A stretch of DNA of 56,789 bases from NCBI GenBank assembly GCA_002731315.1, contig PCBG01000002.1, positions 15,772-72,560 on the forward strand. Direction: 5' to 3'. The DNA comes from Rhodospirillaceae bacterium. GTDB lineage: Bacteria; Pseudomonadota; Alphaproteobacteria; Puniceispirillales; Puniceispirillaceae. The notes beneath the pieces were generated by a model. The model had not been told where the DNA came from, made no database searches, and saw nothing but the letters and a program-made list of their open reading frames with translations. This document shows, one piece after another, positions 16,750-25,325 of this stretch (within the stretch, counting starts at the first letter, position 1; each line of letters opens with the position of its first letter). Made by a program: the position numbers and the translations under genes.

Positions 16750-17943
16750 TCAAGTCCACCATTTTTGCATGTTAATCGGCTTTCCAACCCAATGGGCAGA
16801 CTGTTCCTTCATTGCGGCGTAGACGTCATAGCCACCAATTTTATCCATTTGACCACGCATTGAGCCATACATTTCCATATTTTGTTCAACACCACCGGCT
16901 TCGGCGAATGCGGCCCGTTCTGAAGCAGTTAGCCTAACGTCTCGCATGTCAAGTTTTTGGTAATTACTGTCTGCACCCGGATTATCACCACTGCCTACTA
17001 CCTCGTTATTGGTGGTAATACCGTCTGCGTAAGCGAGTTTTTGCGCCTCCCAAGCGGCCTCATAAACTACTTCCTTGAGCCTGTCGGACATTTTGTCCAT
17101 TGAGCGTGAGGAAATAAAAGCCGGGCAGACACCCGGTGAGAAGTTCACGTCGACAGCCTGAGCAGAAACCTTAGTCATACCATATCCTGCTGCTGCTGAA
17201 GGGAATGTTTCCATTGCATCAACAACGCCCGACTTCATTCCTTCAAGAGTTTCAACCCAAGCCAAGGGGATTGGGTTCATGCCTAGGCTTTTGGTAAAGT
17301 TCTCGAACATCTCACTGCCAGATATACGAATTTTGGCACCCGCGAATGCTTCGGGTGTGCGGATTTCATCACGATCTGAATATTTCAGTCCCATGTAAAT
17401 CGAGCGCATGTCGCCATAGTAATGTAACACCTCGATACCATATGTTTTGCGCATCACGCTCCGGTAAAGCTTCTCGCTTTCTGGGCTGAACAGGAAGTTG
17501 AAAATTTCATCGCGACCAGACCACATCATTGGCCAATCAATAGCGTTCGAAAAGGCCGCTACAAGACTTAGATTGGTCGAAGATGCTGATCCAATATCAA
17601 TCACGCCTGTTGAAACCTTGTTAGCACAAACAGTCTCAGCACAGACCTGTGCTTTATCCAACATTTGTACAGATATCTCGCCATCACTTTTTTCTTCAAT
17701 AGCTTTGGCCAAGTGATACATTCCACTAGCTAAATATTTGTCAGCCTTTGGCGCGATGATAGTACCAAATCGCAGCTTGTGCTTTGCGGCAACTGCGGCG
17801 TTTGCATCTGAAATTGCAAATTTGAGTAGGTCCGGCATCACGCCAGTTGTTGCCAATCCAACAGCCGCATAGCCGAGTGCCTTTATTCCAAAACGACGGG
17901 TAATATCCACTTGCTCAGTTTGAGATAATGTTGATTTTTTCAT
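16750..17943 (-). CDS. TRAP transporter solute-binding protein (DctP-like), probable Tat substrate
   Basis: A 397-residue periplasmic binding protein, longer than the usual ~330. The N-terminus holds TRRFGIKALG followed by a modest hydrophobic stretch, which looks like a twin-arginine signal rather than a Sec signal. The body has the DctP fold, including GAKIRISG with the conserved ligand-binding Arg and METFPSAAAGYG. It delivers substrate to the DctQM permease encoded next. An upstream tandem repeat (17970-18001) lies in its leader. The divergent neighbour is the desulfinase-like acd gene 396 bases away. A sulfate ester, sulfinate or carboxylate ligand is possible; the sulfatase at the end of the operon favours a sulfate ester. 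The ligand is not readable from sequence. Confidence 0.88.
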   Translation of the reverse strand: MKKSTLSQTEQVDITRRFGIKALGYAAVGLATTGVMPDLLKFAISDANAAVAAKHKLRFGTIIAPKADKYLASGMYHLAKAIEEKSDGEISVQMLDKAQVCAETVCANKVSTGVIDIGSASSTNLSLVAAFSNAIDWPMMWSGRDEIFNFLFSPESEKLYRSVMRKTYGIEVLHYYGDMRSIYMGLKYSDRDEIRTPEAFAGAKIRISGSEMFENFTKSLGMNPIPLAWVETLEGMKSGVVDAMETFPSAAAGYGMTKVSAQAVDVNFSPGVCPAFISSRSMDKMSDRLKEVVYEAAWEAQKLAYADGITTNNEVVGSGDNPGADSNYQKLDMRDVRLTASERAAFAEAGGVEQNMEMYGSMRGQMDKIGGYDVYAAMKEQSAHWVGKPINMQKWWT

Positions 17944-18339
17944 TCTTCTCTCCTATTGGCGTGCCCTATTGACCGATAAAATATCTGACCGATAAAACAT
18001 CAATCTTTTCTCGAGTAATGAGATGCGTAAGAGAAGATGAAAGACAATACCGTGTTTAAGCACCAGAAAATATTTCTGAAGTTATTCATTAGATTTACTG
18101 AAGAAACTCCTACATTAAAAAAGTAACGGTTTAGAAATGGCTACTTCGGGATTATTGTCCCTTAACCACGTAAAGAACAAATGATGTTAATACAGAATTA
18201 GTTTCACTGAAGGTTTTGGTAAGAGAAAATCGATATACTGCCGAAGTAGCTCAGCGTAGCGTTAGTGTGTTAGAAAATGTTAGATGTTTTATGAGTAAAT
18301 GATGCTTCTAACTGTAGCCAAAAGTGAAAGAGATATATA
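17944..18339. other. AT-rich divergent control region, dctP / acd
   Basis: A 396-base, AT-rich gap with no gene. It must contain both divergent promoters. It holds the 16-base tandem repeat listed separately and, at 18283-18292, GATGTTTTAT, the reverse complement of ATAAAACATC from the second repeat unit. No regulator gene for the two units is adjacent. Confidence 0.55.
17970..18001. repeat. 16-bp tandem direct repeat in dctP leader
   Basis: TGACCGATAAAATATC (17970-17985) is followed at once by TGACCGATAAAACATC (17986-18001); 15 of 16 positions agree. The pair lies 27-58 bases upstream of the dctP start codon. Adjacent half-sites of this kind often bind a regulator; no binding evidence is available. 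Confidence 0.75.
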
Positions 18340-19551
18340 ATGACTCGTCTTTCCCCAGCCCAGCTTGACTTGCAGGCATCGGCGCGTGACCTTGCAACAC
18401 GCGTTTTTATGCCAACAGCCGCAAATACAGACAGAACCGAAGCCTATCCGTGGGACAACATCTCAGCGCTTCGTGACGCGGGCTTCATGGGCATGACCAT
18501 TCCTACCGAATATGGTGGTCGGGGATTAAGCTACATGGACACAGTTTTGGTTATCGAGGAGATGGCACAAGCCTGCTCTACCATGGGCCGTATTACGGTT
18601 GAGGCGAATATGGGCGCGATTGGTGCTGTGATGAAATATGGCACAGAGACACAAAAACGCATGGCGGCTGAATATGTTTTATCCGGTGACAAACCTGCCA
18701 TATGTATCACCGAACCCAATGCGGGAAGTGCTGCCACCGAAATGTCGACAACTGCTGTTAAACGCGGTGATAAATATATTGTTAATGGTAAAAAACATTG
18801 GATCACCGGCGGTGGCGTGTCTAAGTTGCACTTGGTTTTTGCTCAAGTGATGGAAAACGGTGTCAGCCAAGGTATTGCCGGGTTTATTGCTGTTTTGGAT
18901 GAAACCCCAGGTCTTATCATTGGCCGGCGAACGCCGGCCATGGGTGTGCGCGGCATTCCAGAAACCGACGTGACCTTTGAGGACATGGAAGTGCACGAAG
19001 GCATGGTGGTAATTCCACCATCTGGCGTGAAAAAAGGCTTCGCCGGGCTGATGAATGCTTATAACGCTCAGCGTGTGGGGGCGGGCACTGTCGCACTGGG
19101 AATTGCTCAACGCGCCTTTGACGAAGCCAAATCCTATACACTTAACCGCTTCCAGTTTGGCCGGCCTATTGCCGAATTTCAAGGGTTACAATGGATGCTG
19201 GCTGATATGTCGATATCACTTAAAGCCGCCCGCGCCCTGCTTCACGATGCGGCCGATGGCGCAAGTGGAGAAAATGGTGGCTTCCCAGACATGGCAGCGG
19301 CAGCTCAGGCCAAGGTACTAGCCTCAGAAACAGCTCTGAAAGTGACACAGGATGCTTTGCAGCTTCATGGTTCAATGGGCTATTCGCGTGAGTTGCCGAT
19401 GGAACGTCTAACTCGAGACGCCCGCATGTTCACTATTGCAGGTGGAACAGCTCAAATTCTGCGAACCCAGATTGCCAGTTCACTACTTGGCATAAAAACT
19501 CCGCAGACCCGCGACGGCTATGCCAATCTCAATATCAAGGCAGCGGAGTAA
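18340..19551 (+). CDS. Acyl-CoA dehydrogenase family; probable 3-sulfinopropionyl-CoA desulfinase
   Basis: A 403-residue acyl-CoA dehydrogenase-fold flavoprotein. The FAD/substrate motifs CITEPNAGS, WITGGG and RFQFGRPIAEFQ are normal. Both possible catalytic-base positions have lost their carboxylate: the isovaleryl-type site has Gln (Q244 in YNAQRVGAG) and the usual Glu of the YEGT motif is Gly (G368 in TIAGGT). An Arg is at residue 84 (STMGR). As I recall, the 3-sulfinopropionyl-CoA desulfinase of Advenella mimigardefordensis DPN7 has Gln246, Gly366 and essential Arg84, the same pattern. Desulfination would yield propionyl-CoA and sulfite in the cytoplasm. It is followed after 86 bases by a class III CoA-transferase, the expected activating partner. 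Without biochemical data a different non-dehydrogenase reaction remains possible. Confidence 0.78.
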   Translation: MTRLSPAQLDLQASARDLATRVFMPTAANTDRTEAYPWDNISALRDAGFMGMTIPTEYGGRGLSYMDTVLVIEEMAQACSTMGRITVEANMGAIGAVMKYGTETQKRMAAEYVLSGDKPAICITEPNAGSAATEMSTTAVKRGDKYIVNGKKHWITGGGVSKLHLVFAQVMENGVSQGIAGFIAVLDETPGLIIGRRTPAMGVRGIPETDVTFEDMEVHEGMVVIPPSGVKKGFAGLMNAYNAQRVGAGTVALGIAQRAFDEAKSYTLNRFQFGRPIAEFQGLQWMLADMSISLKAARALLHDAADGASGENGGFPDMAAAAQAKVLASETALKVTQDALQLHGSMGYSRELPMERLTRDARMFTIAGGTAQILRTQIASSLLGIKTPQTRDGYANLNIKAAE

Positions 19552-19637
19552 ATCTTTCAAATAAGCTCAGCGCCAAAACATCTGCTCCGCAAGCTTAGTC
19601 TTTCGTTTAATACTGAAAAGTTGTGGAGATATGGAAA

Positions 19638-20846
19638 ATGAATGAAATCCCTGCTAATGGACCGTTGTCCGGATTACGAATTCTAGATTTGTCACGAATT
19701 TTAGCGGGACCGATATGCACCCAACTAATAGGAGATTACGGCGCCGATGTTATTAAAATTGAAAGGCCAGGAACAGGCGATGACACACGCGCTTGGGGAC
19801 CACCTTTTCTGAGCGATGATATCGGCAAAATATCGGGAGAAAGCGCCTATTACCTGTCTTCGAACCGGAACAAACGCTCCCTAGCCGTCGATATAACTGG
19901 GACGGAAGGTCAGACATTGATCCACCGTCTGGTCAGACATTGCGATGTGGTTATCCAGAATTTTAAGGTTGGAGGCTTAGCCAAATACGGTTTGGATTAT
20001 GATGGTTTAAGTGGATCCAATCCAGCAATTGTCTATTGCTCAATATCTGGTTTTGGCCAAACTGGGCCAAACGCATACCGTTCGGGATATGATTTGCTGG
20101 CTCAAGCTTATGGTGGAATTATGAGCCTGACAGGAGACAGAAACGGCGAGCCGATGAAAGTCGGTGTCGGCATTGCAGATGTGATGTGCGGGATGTATGC
20201 AGCGACAGCAATTCTGGCTGCACTGCGACACAGAGATGCGACAGGGCAAGGGCAGCATATCGACCTTGGCCTTGTCGATGCTCAGATTTCCTGGCTAGTG
20301 AACTCCGGCACTAATTATCTAGTCTCGGGCGTACCGCAACACCGCATGGGTAATCAGCACCCAAACATTGTTCCATATCAAGTTTTTGCCACGCAGGACG
20401 GGCATCTTATCGTTGCCGCAGGCAATGACGCGCAATTTGAACGCTTTTGCGATGTTCTGGGTAGAGCAGAACTGGCCGAAACACCAGACTACAAAACAAA
20501 CCAGATGCGGCTAAAAAATCGTGATCGGCTGATCCCCATCCTGATCAATGAAGTGGCCAAATGGAACCGGGATGCACTTGTAGCAGCGCTTGATGCGGCC
20601 AATGTCCCGGGTGGTGCCATACATAATGTGGAAGATGTATTTGCCTCAGACCAGGTAGCAGCACGTGACATGAAAATCACCATGGCGCACCCAGCAGCCG
20701 GAAAACAGGGTGTTGATCTGATCGGCAATCCAGTCAAATTCAGCAAAACAAAGGTAAGTTACCGTCGTCCACCACCAATGTGCGGCGAACATAATGACGA
20801 GATCATGGCAGAATTGGCGCAGTGGGAAGCAGAGGAAGTATCATGA
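19638..20846 (+). CDS. Class III CoA-transferase (CaiB/BaiF family), likely sulfinopropionate-activating
   Basis: About 402 residues from ATG 19638, with GGAG nine bases upstream; an in-frame GTG at 19623 overlaps that site. The N-terminus PLSGLRILDLSRILAGP and the catalytic Asp181 in VGIADVMCG are typical of CaiB/BaiF transferases, which move CoA between carboxylic acids through an aspartyl-CoA anhydride. In A. mimigardefordensis the succinyl-CoA:3-sulfinopropionate CoA-transferase (Act) belongs to this family and works just before the desulfinase Acd. The same pairing here supports that role; the donor and acceptor cannot be read from sequence. Its stop codon overlaps the ATG of a truncated downstream frame (ATGA). 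Confidence 0.8.
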   Translation: MNEIPANGPLSGLRILDLSRILAGPICTQLIGDYGADVIKIERPGTGDDTRAWGPPFLSDDIGKISGESAYYLSSNRNKRSLAVDITGTEGQTLIHRLVRHCDVVIQNFKVGGLAKYGLDYDGLSGSNPAIVYCSISGFGQTGPNAYRSGYDLLAQAYGGIMSLTGDRNGEPMKVGVGIADVMCGMYAATAILAALRHRDATGQGQHIDLGLVDAQISWLVNSGTNYLVSGVPQHRMGNQHPNIVPYQVFATQDGHLIVAAGNDAQFERFCDVLGRAELAETPDYKTNQMRLKNRDRLIPILINEVAKWNRDALVAALDAANVPGGAIHNVEDVFASDQVAARDMKITMAHPAAGKQGVDLIGNPVKFSKTKVSYRRPPPMCGEHNDEIMAELAQWEAEEVS

Positions 20847-21010
20847 CCAGACTAACCGTCGACCCGGTCCCCGGTCCATGCGCCAGCACACCAAATTGTG
20901 CCTCCAACCGGTTGTACAAAAAACCTAAACTAATCTTAAAAAGTTGGGTGTTATTAACTTACCGCTTCTGTATAGAAACGAGTTCAGAAGACCTTAACTA
21001 TTTAAAGTGA
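20843..21010 (+). pseudogene. Truncated frame after the CoA-transferase (gene remnant)
   Basis: An ATG at 20843 overlaps the CoA-transferase stop as ATGA, the usual sign of a coupled operon gene. The frame lasts only 55 codons. The first ~75 bases are GC-rich and coding-like (MTRLTVDPVPGPCAS), then composition turns abruptly AT-rich near 20918 and the peptide becomes unlike a protein. I read this as the 5' end of a lost third gene of the acd-act operon, cut by a deletion or insertion junction. No family could be recognised from so short a piece. The following ~275 bases up to the next small ORF hold nothing else. Confidence 0.4.
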
Positions 21011-21285
21011 TCGGTGAGCTTGAAAGCCGCAGTTTCGCATTGAAACCAACTCTTTATTTATTCAGGAACAAGCGATTTTTCTCCTCCGCTCTTTCGAGCT
21101 CTGATTTCAAACGCAGCAGATATTTCTGAAATAGAAACATCCAAGAACCCGCATCTACAATGCATTGACGAGTAACTTGAGATATGAATTTCTAACGATT
21201 TTCTCAAATACAGCGTTGAACTCATGCCGGGATAGAGGATCATGGGGATTGTGGGGCCGATAATCTTGAGGAGCTGAGGATTTTA

Positions 21286-21480
21286 ATGGTAAAAAAGAAT
21301 AATAAAAATCCGATAGAAAAAACCCTTTACGCGTATTTTCCCGAACATCATCATCAAGCGGTGGCGGAATGGATTTCTGAGGTGTCGTATTACGATGCGC
21401 TCTACATGCATTTGGATGATATGGTCGATGGAGTAAATGAAAAAATAGAGTCTTTGAAATTGAACGATCTAATAAAATAA
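21286..21480 (+). CDS. Small hypothetical protein
   Basis: A 64-residue frame with a good ribosome site (TGAGGA at 21275-21280, six bases before ATG). The peptide is mildly basic at the start (KKNNKNP), then has a His-rich patch EHHHQ and an acidic helix-like second half (YMHLDDMVDGVNEKIESL). There is no signal peptide or membrane segment and I recognise no family. It stands alone between the operon remnant and a minus-strand acyl-CoA synthetase, in AT-rich DNA. A longer antisense frame on the other strand (21155-21565) looks non-coding. It could be a small regulator or adaptor, or a chance frame. Confidence 0.45.
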   Translation: MVKKNNKNPIEKTLYAYFPEHHHQAVAEWISEVSYYDALYMHLDDMVDGVNEKIESLKLNDLIK

Positions 21481-21612
21481 CTAAAACATAGCCAATGTTA
21501 TGCTCGATAAAGTATGGAGCTGCCATGTAGATTTGGGATTTGCTCTTCTTTTCTCCTTCAGTCACTCGATCAGAATTAAAAATGGCATCCTTTTTTGCTC
21601 TAGAACAACAAA

Positions 21613-23247
21613 CTAAACCATCTCCCTAGCCTGTTTTCGCAGCGCGAATTTTTGGATTTTGCCCGTGGATGTTTTTGGCAATTCGCCAAAAACGACGCGC
21701 TTAGGCCGCTTGAAACCGGCCATTTGACCCCGGCACCATTCAAGGAAATCTGCTTCATCAATGGCCTCGCCTGGCTTCAACTCGACAAAGGCGCAGGGCA
21801 CCTCACCCCATTTTTCGTCCGGTAGCGCAACCACCGCCGCCGCCGCCACCATCGAATGCCTATATAGATAGCTCTCAACTTCGACCGAAGAAATATTCTC
21901 ACCGCCTGAAATAATCACATCCTTCAGGCGATCTTTAATCTGAATATAACCGTTCGGGTGCCAAACCGCCGCATCACCAGAAAAAAACCAACCATCATGC
22001 AGTGCCGCGTCGGTAGCCGCCTGATCCTTGTAGTATCCCTTCATCACCGCATTACCGCGCAGCACAATTTCGCCCTGAGTTTCCCCGTTACGAGGCACCA
22101 GTTCACCGGTGTCGGTATTCATCACAGCAGCCCCTTCATGCATCGGGAAGGACACGCCCTGCCAGCTTTGAAGGTAGGCCTGTTCATCAAAGCTGAGATC
22201 GTCCCAGTCCTCACGCCATACACATTGAGTGACATGCCCATAGGTTTCGGTCAGCCCGTATACCTGCATCACATCGAAATCCATCTCGGCCATCTTTTGT
22301 AGAATGGCAGCAGGTGGCGGCGCACCGGCAGTCAAGACGCGCACCTTGTAATCCAGCTGCGGGCGCCTCTCGGCAGGCGCATTGACCAGCAGTGAAAGCA
22401 CAATTGGGGCACCGCCAAAATGGGTTACCTTGTGAGTGCCGATCGCATCAAAAATCGCATCTGCACTGATGTCGCGTATCAGGACAGTCGTCGCCGCCAT
22501 CATCGTCATGGTCCAGACATGGCACCAGCCGTTGCAATGGAACATCGGCACAACATAGAGATACGTGGGATGCTGTGGCAACGGCCAGCCGGTAGCCGTG
22601 CCCATGCTCATCAAATAGGCACCACGATGGTGATAGACGACCCCCTTCGGGCGACCCGATGTCCCTGATGTGTATCCAAGCGCCAGTGCCTGCCACTCAT
22701 CGGCCGGCATCTGCCAGTCATAGGCAGGGTCCCCGCCCGCAATAAATGCCTCGTAATCCTCGTCGCCGAGCGGCGGCAGGTCACCAATCGCCGGATCACA
22801 GATATCGATCACGCGAATCCTAGCACGCACGTCATCTGGCAGCGAAGCTAGCGCCGCACCGACATTGGCTGAAAAGGCAGTGTCGGTGATCAGCAAACGG
22901 CAATCGCTGTTCTCCAGTATGTAGGCGATGGTTTCTGACTCAAGGCGGGTATTAATGGTGTTCAAAACACAGCCCGCCATCGGCACCCCGAAATGCGCCT
23001 CAAACATCTCGGGGGTGTTCGCCGCAATCACCGAAACTGTATCTCCTATGCCAAGACCGGCACCGTCAAGTGCCGAGGCCAGCTGCCGCATCCTGTCGTA
23101 GCTCTCTTCCCAACTGTAATGCCTGTCGCCATAGATCAGCGATGTGCGCTGCGGGAAAAGATCAACCGTTCGCGAGATGAAGCTGAGCGGTGAGAGCGGC
23201 ACGAAATTGGCATCATTATGCGGAAAGGCTTCGTAATGCTGCTTCAT
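21613..23247 (-). CDS. AMP-dependent acyl-CoA synthetase (medium-chain/MMPA-ligase-like)
   Basis: About 544 residues from ATG 23247, chosen because GGAG lies six bases upstream; an ATG at 23259 forms part of that site. The ANL motifs are clear: GYTSGTSGRPKGVVYHHRG, VYGLTETYG, SGDAAVWHPNGYI, KDVIISGGENISSVEVE and the catalytic Lys in PKTSTGKIQK. The HHRGAYL variant resembles the plant AAE/butyrate-type and bacterial short-to-medium-chain acyl-CoA synthetases; the methylmercaptopropionate ligase DmdB is another ANL member, but I cannot place this gene there with confidence. Base composition is higher in GC than the block to its left, so this gene probably belongs to the backbone. It appears to be a single-gene unit. 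Confidence 0.88.
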   Translation of the reverse strand: MKQHYEAFPHNDANFVPLSPLSFISRTVDLFPQRTSLIYGDRHYSWEESYDRMRQLASALDGAGLGIGDTVSVIAANTPEMFEAHFGVPMAGCVLNTINTRLESETIAYILENSDCRLLITDTAFSANVGAALASLPDDVRARIRVIDICDPAIGDLPPLGDEDYEAFIAGGDPAYDWQMPADEWQALALGYTSGTSGRPKGVVYHHRGAYLMSMGTATGWPLPQHPTYLYVVPMFHCNGWCHVWTMTMMAATTVLIRDISADAIFDAIGTHKVTHFGGAPIVLSLLVNAPAERRPQLDYKVRVLTAGAPPPAAILQKMAEMDFDVMQVYGLTETYGHVTQCVWREDWDDLSFDEQAYLQSWQGVSFPMHEGAAVMNTDTGELVPRNGETQGEIVLRGNAVMKGYYKDQAATDAALHDGWFFSGDAAVWHPNGYIQIKDRLKDVIISGGENISSVEVESYLYRHSMVAAAAVVALPDEKWGEVPCAFVELKPGEAIDEADFLEWCRGQMAGFKRPKRVVFGELPKTSTGKIQKFALRKQAREMV

Positions 23248-23375
23248 AAAACACTCCATTGGTAGCGCTAACTTAGTGGTGCAGCGCGCCCACTATTGAC
23301 TGAACAAAAAGTCATGATGACGGCTGGTCCGTCTCTGTCAAGATGACTGAATTCTCTTCCCAGCACCTGGATCAT

Positions 23376-24293
23376 TCAGGATGACCGGATAACCGCCAGC
23401 GCTACCGCGATGTGGCCGGCAAGCGCGGCATTATCAACTATCAAACGCTTGTTGGCTGCCAGGCTTTCACCGTCAGACCGCCGCGCAATCTCGGCGAGCA
23501 GCCAAGGTGTCGCGGCAGCACCTGGCGGTGCGGAATCAATACAAGATTCGATCCAGCGTTCAATGGTATCCAGATCAATAGCTGCTTCTTCAGCTACCGG
23601 ATTACAGACAAGCACCGCACCGCCAATGCCAAGACCGCTGCGTATCCCGATCAATTGTGCGATTTCTTGCGGTGTCTCAGCCCGGATATCAACAGGCAAA
23701 CCGCTACTGCGCGCCCAGAATGCTGGCATGTCATCGCACCGATAACCAACAACGGTCACGCCCATTGTTTCCAGATATTCACGCGTGCGTGGTAGGTCTA
23801 AAATGGCCTTCGGGCCAGCACATACCGTAGCGACCGGGGTCAAAGACAATTCGAAAAGATCGGTAGAGATATCCATAGAATCCGCTACACCACGATGCAC
23901 ACCACCGATGCCGCCAGTGGCAAAAACCGGTATGCCCACCTGATTGGCGAGAACCATCGTTGCTGACACTGTTGTTGCGCCGATCGCCGGCATGTTGCTG
24001 GCTTGTGAGAGGGCCGCTGGCAAATCTCGGCGTGACAGTTTGACAACACCCGGTGTGGTTGCCAGCCGGCTGATTGTGTCATCATCCAGACCGACATGCG
24101 TCACACCATCCAGCACGGCCATTGTTGCAGGCACCGCACCGGAATTGCGCACGGCCGCTTCGGCACTGCGCGCCACCTCAATATTATCTGGATGCGGGAG
24201 ACCATGACTAATCAATGTTGATTCAAGGGCCACTATGGCACCACCGGCTTGCCGCGCGGCTTCAATCTCTGGCAAGACACGCATTTTGATCAT
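23376..24293 (-). CDS. psuG: Pseudouridine-5'-phosphate glycosidase
   Basis: A 305-residue PsuG. It cleaves the C-glycosidic bond of pseudouridine 5'-phosphate to uracil and ribose 5-phosphate. Visible family features are VALESTLISHGLPHP near the start, SATMVLANQVGIPVFATGGIGGVHRG, the metal region SMDISTDL (D141) and the probable Schiff-base Lys162 in CAGPKAILDLPRTREYLE, ending with NAALAGHIAVAL. It follows psuK by 14 bases and is the last gene of a long minus-strand array that also encodes an ABC and an MFS transporter. The start at 24293 has a GGGGCGGA site; an ATG three codons later is an alternative. Confidence 0.93.
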   Translation of the reverse strand: MIKMRVLPEIEAARQAGGAIVALESTLISHGLPHPDNIEVARSAEAAVRNSGAVPATMAVLDGVTHVGLDDDTISRLATTPGVVKLSRRDLPAALSQASNMPAIGATTVSATMVLANQVGIPVFATGGIGGVHRGVADSMDISTDLFELSLTPVATVCAGPKAILDLPRTREYLETMGVTVVGYRCDDMPAFWARSSGLPVDIRAETPQEIAQLIGIRSGLGIGGAVLVCNPVAEEAAIDLDTIERWIESCIDSAPPGAAATPWLLAEIARRSDGESLAANKRLIVDNAALAGHIAVALAVIRSS

Positions 24294-24307
24294 TTCCGCC
24301 CCACAGT

Positions 24308-25222
24308 CTATTGTTCCGCAGCGGGCATTGCCGCAAATTTAGCGCCAGCCGCCAGTGCATGTTGCAGCATATCATCAGGATCAAACACCGGCCCAGCCTC
24401 AAGAACTGCCGATAACAGGGCCGCCGCCATGGCATCACCGGCCCCGTTTGCACTAATCACACGTACTGGAGGCGGCAACGCGGTCACAACCGCATCACCA
24501 GAGGCAAGCGCCGCTGTATTGCCACCATCACTGACAAGCACAAGCCCATCCTTTAGCATGTTGCCAGAATGCTTTCTGACCAATGATGCAACCAGTGTGC
24601 TGGCCAGTAAGGCGACATCGTCTGTCTGCATGCCCGACAGATGCAACGCCTCTATCCGGTTCAGCACAATGATCGACAGGCGCGGCAGAATCGCTCTTAG
24701 ACGGTCGACCTTTGCCAGCGAGGTGGCGGCGGCACATAGCGGCACGTTAGCTGGCAGGGTGCATGCCACCATTTGCAACACCGGTTCTGGAAAGTTGGTA
24801 TCAATTACCACCGCATCTGGCAGCGAACTAGACTCAAATCTATCCACCAGACTGCCGCGCAATAGCCCCTCACTGACAGCATCATATATGGACAATGCAG
24901 CCGCACCAATTATCAGCTCACCGTCCGGGCCAATCAGCGCGGTATAGCGCGGCGCCTCTGCCGCCATTGCTACCAGATGCGCAGAAATACCGGCTGCCTG
25001 CAGCCGTGGTAAAAGAGAAAGTGAGTCATGCTGCGGCCGGACACCAAAAAAATCCACCGTATGCTGAGAGGCCGCAAGATGACGTGCAATATTTGCCGCG
25101 ACACCACCAATGGCCTCTGCGATACGTGCCGGATTCGTTCGGCCGGTCACCGGGGTGGTCTCAAAATAGAGATGCTGGTCAATATGACAACCACCGATGA
25201 CAATAAACCGCTGTGAAGTCAT
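24308..25222 (-). CDS. psuK: Pseudouridine kinase (PfkB family)
   Basis: About 304 residues from ATG 25222, which begins MTSQRFIVIGGCHIDQH like PfkB kinases; the open frame runs up to 25333 but the added 37 residues do not resemble the family. PfkB motifs are the N-terminal GGVAANIARHLA and the C-terminal ISANGAGDAMAA, whose Asp is the catalytic base. The enzyme phosphorylates pseudouridine to the 5'-phosphate, and the specific name rests mainly on the adjacent psuG. The two genes stay separate here, unlike the eukaryotic fusion. An MFS gene precedes it by about 100 bases. Confidence 0.9.
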   Translation of the reverse strand: MTSQRFIVIGGCHIDQHLYFETTPVTGRTNPARIAEAIGGVAANIARHLAASQHTVDFFGVRPQHDSLSLLPRLQAAGISAHLVAMAAEAPRYTALIGPDGELIIGAAALSIYDAVSEGLLRGSLVDRFESSSLPDAVVIDTNFPEPVLQMVACTLPANVPLCAAATSLAKVDRLRAILPRLSIIVLNRIEALHLSGMQTDDVALLASTLVASLVRKHSGNMLKDGLVLVSDGGNTAALASGDAVVTALPPPVRVISANGAGDAMAAALLSAVLEAGPVFDPDDMLQHALAAGAKFAAMPAAEQ

Positions 25223-25325
25223 CTCGATCCACTCCACAGAGGCAGGGACGCAAGACGGCAAAACACAAGGCGACCGGGACCACCAGCCATTACAATCTGA
25301 AATCGGCCTTGATGCAGATGTCCAG

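Noticed and set aside
21155..21565. 136-codon minus-strand frame opposite the small ORF
   Set aside because: Its peptide lacks any family character and the plus-strand ORF has the better ribosome site.
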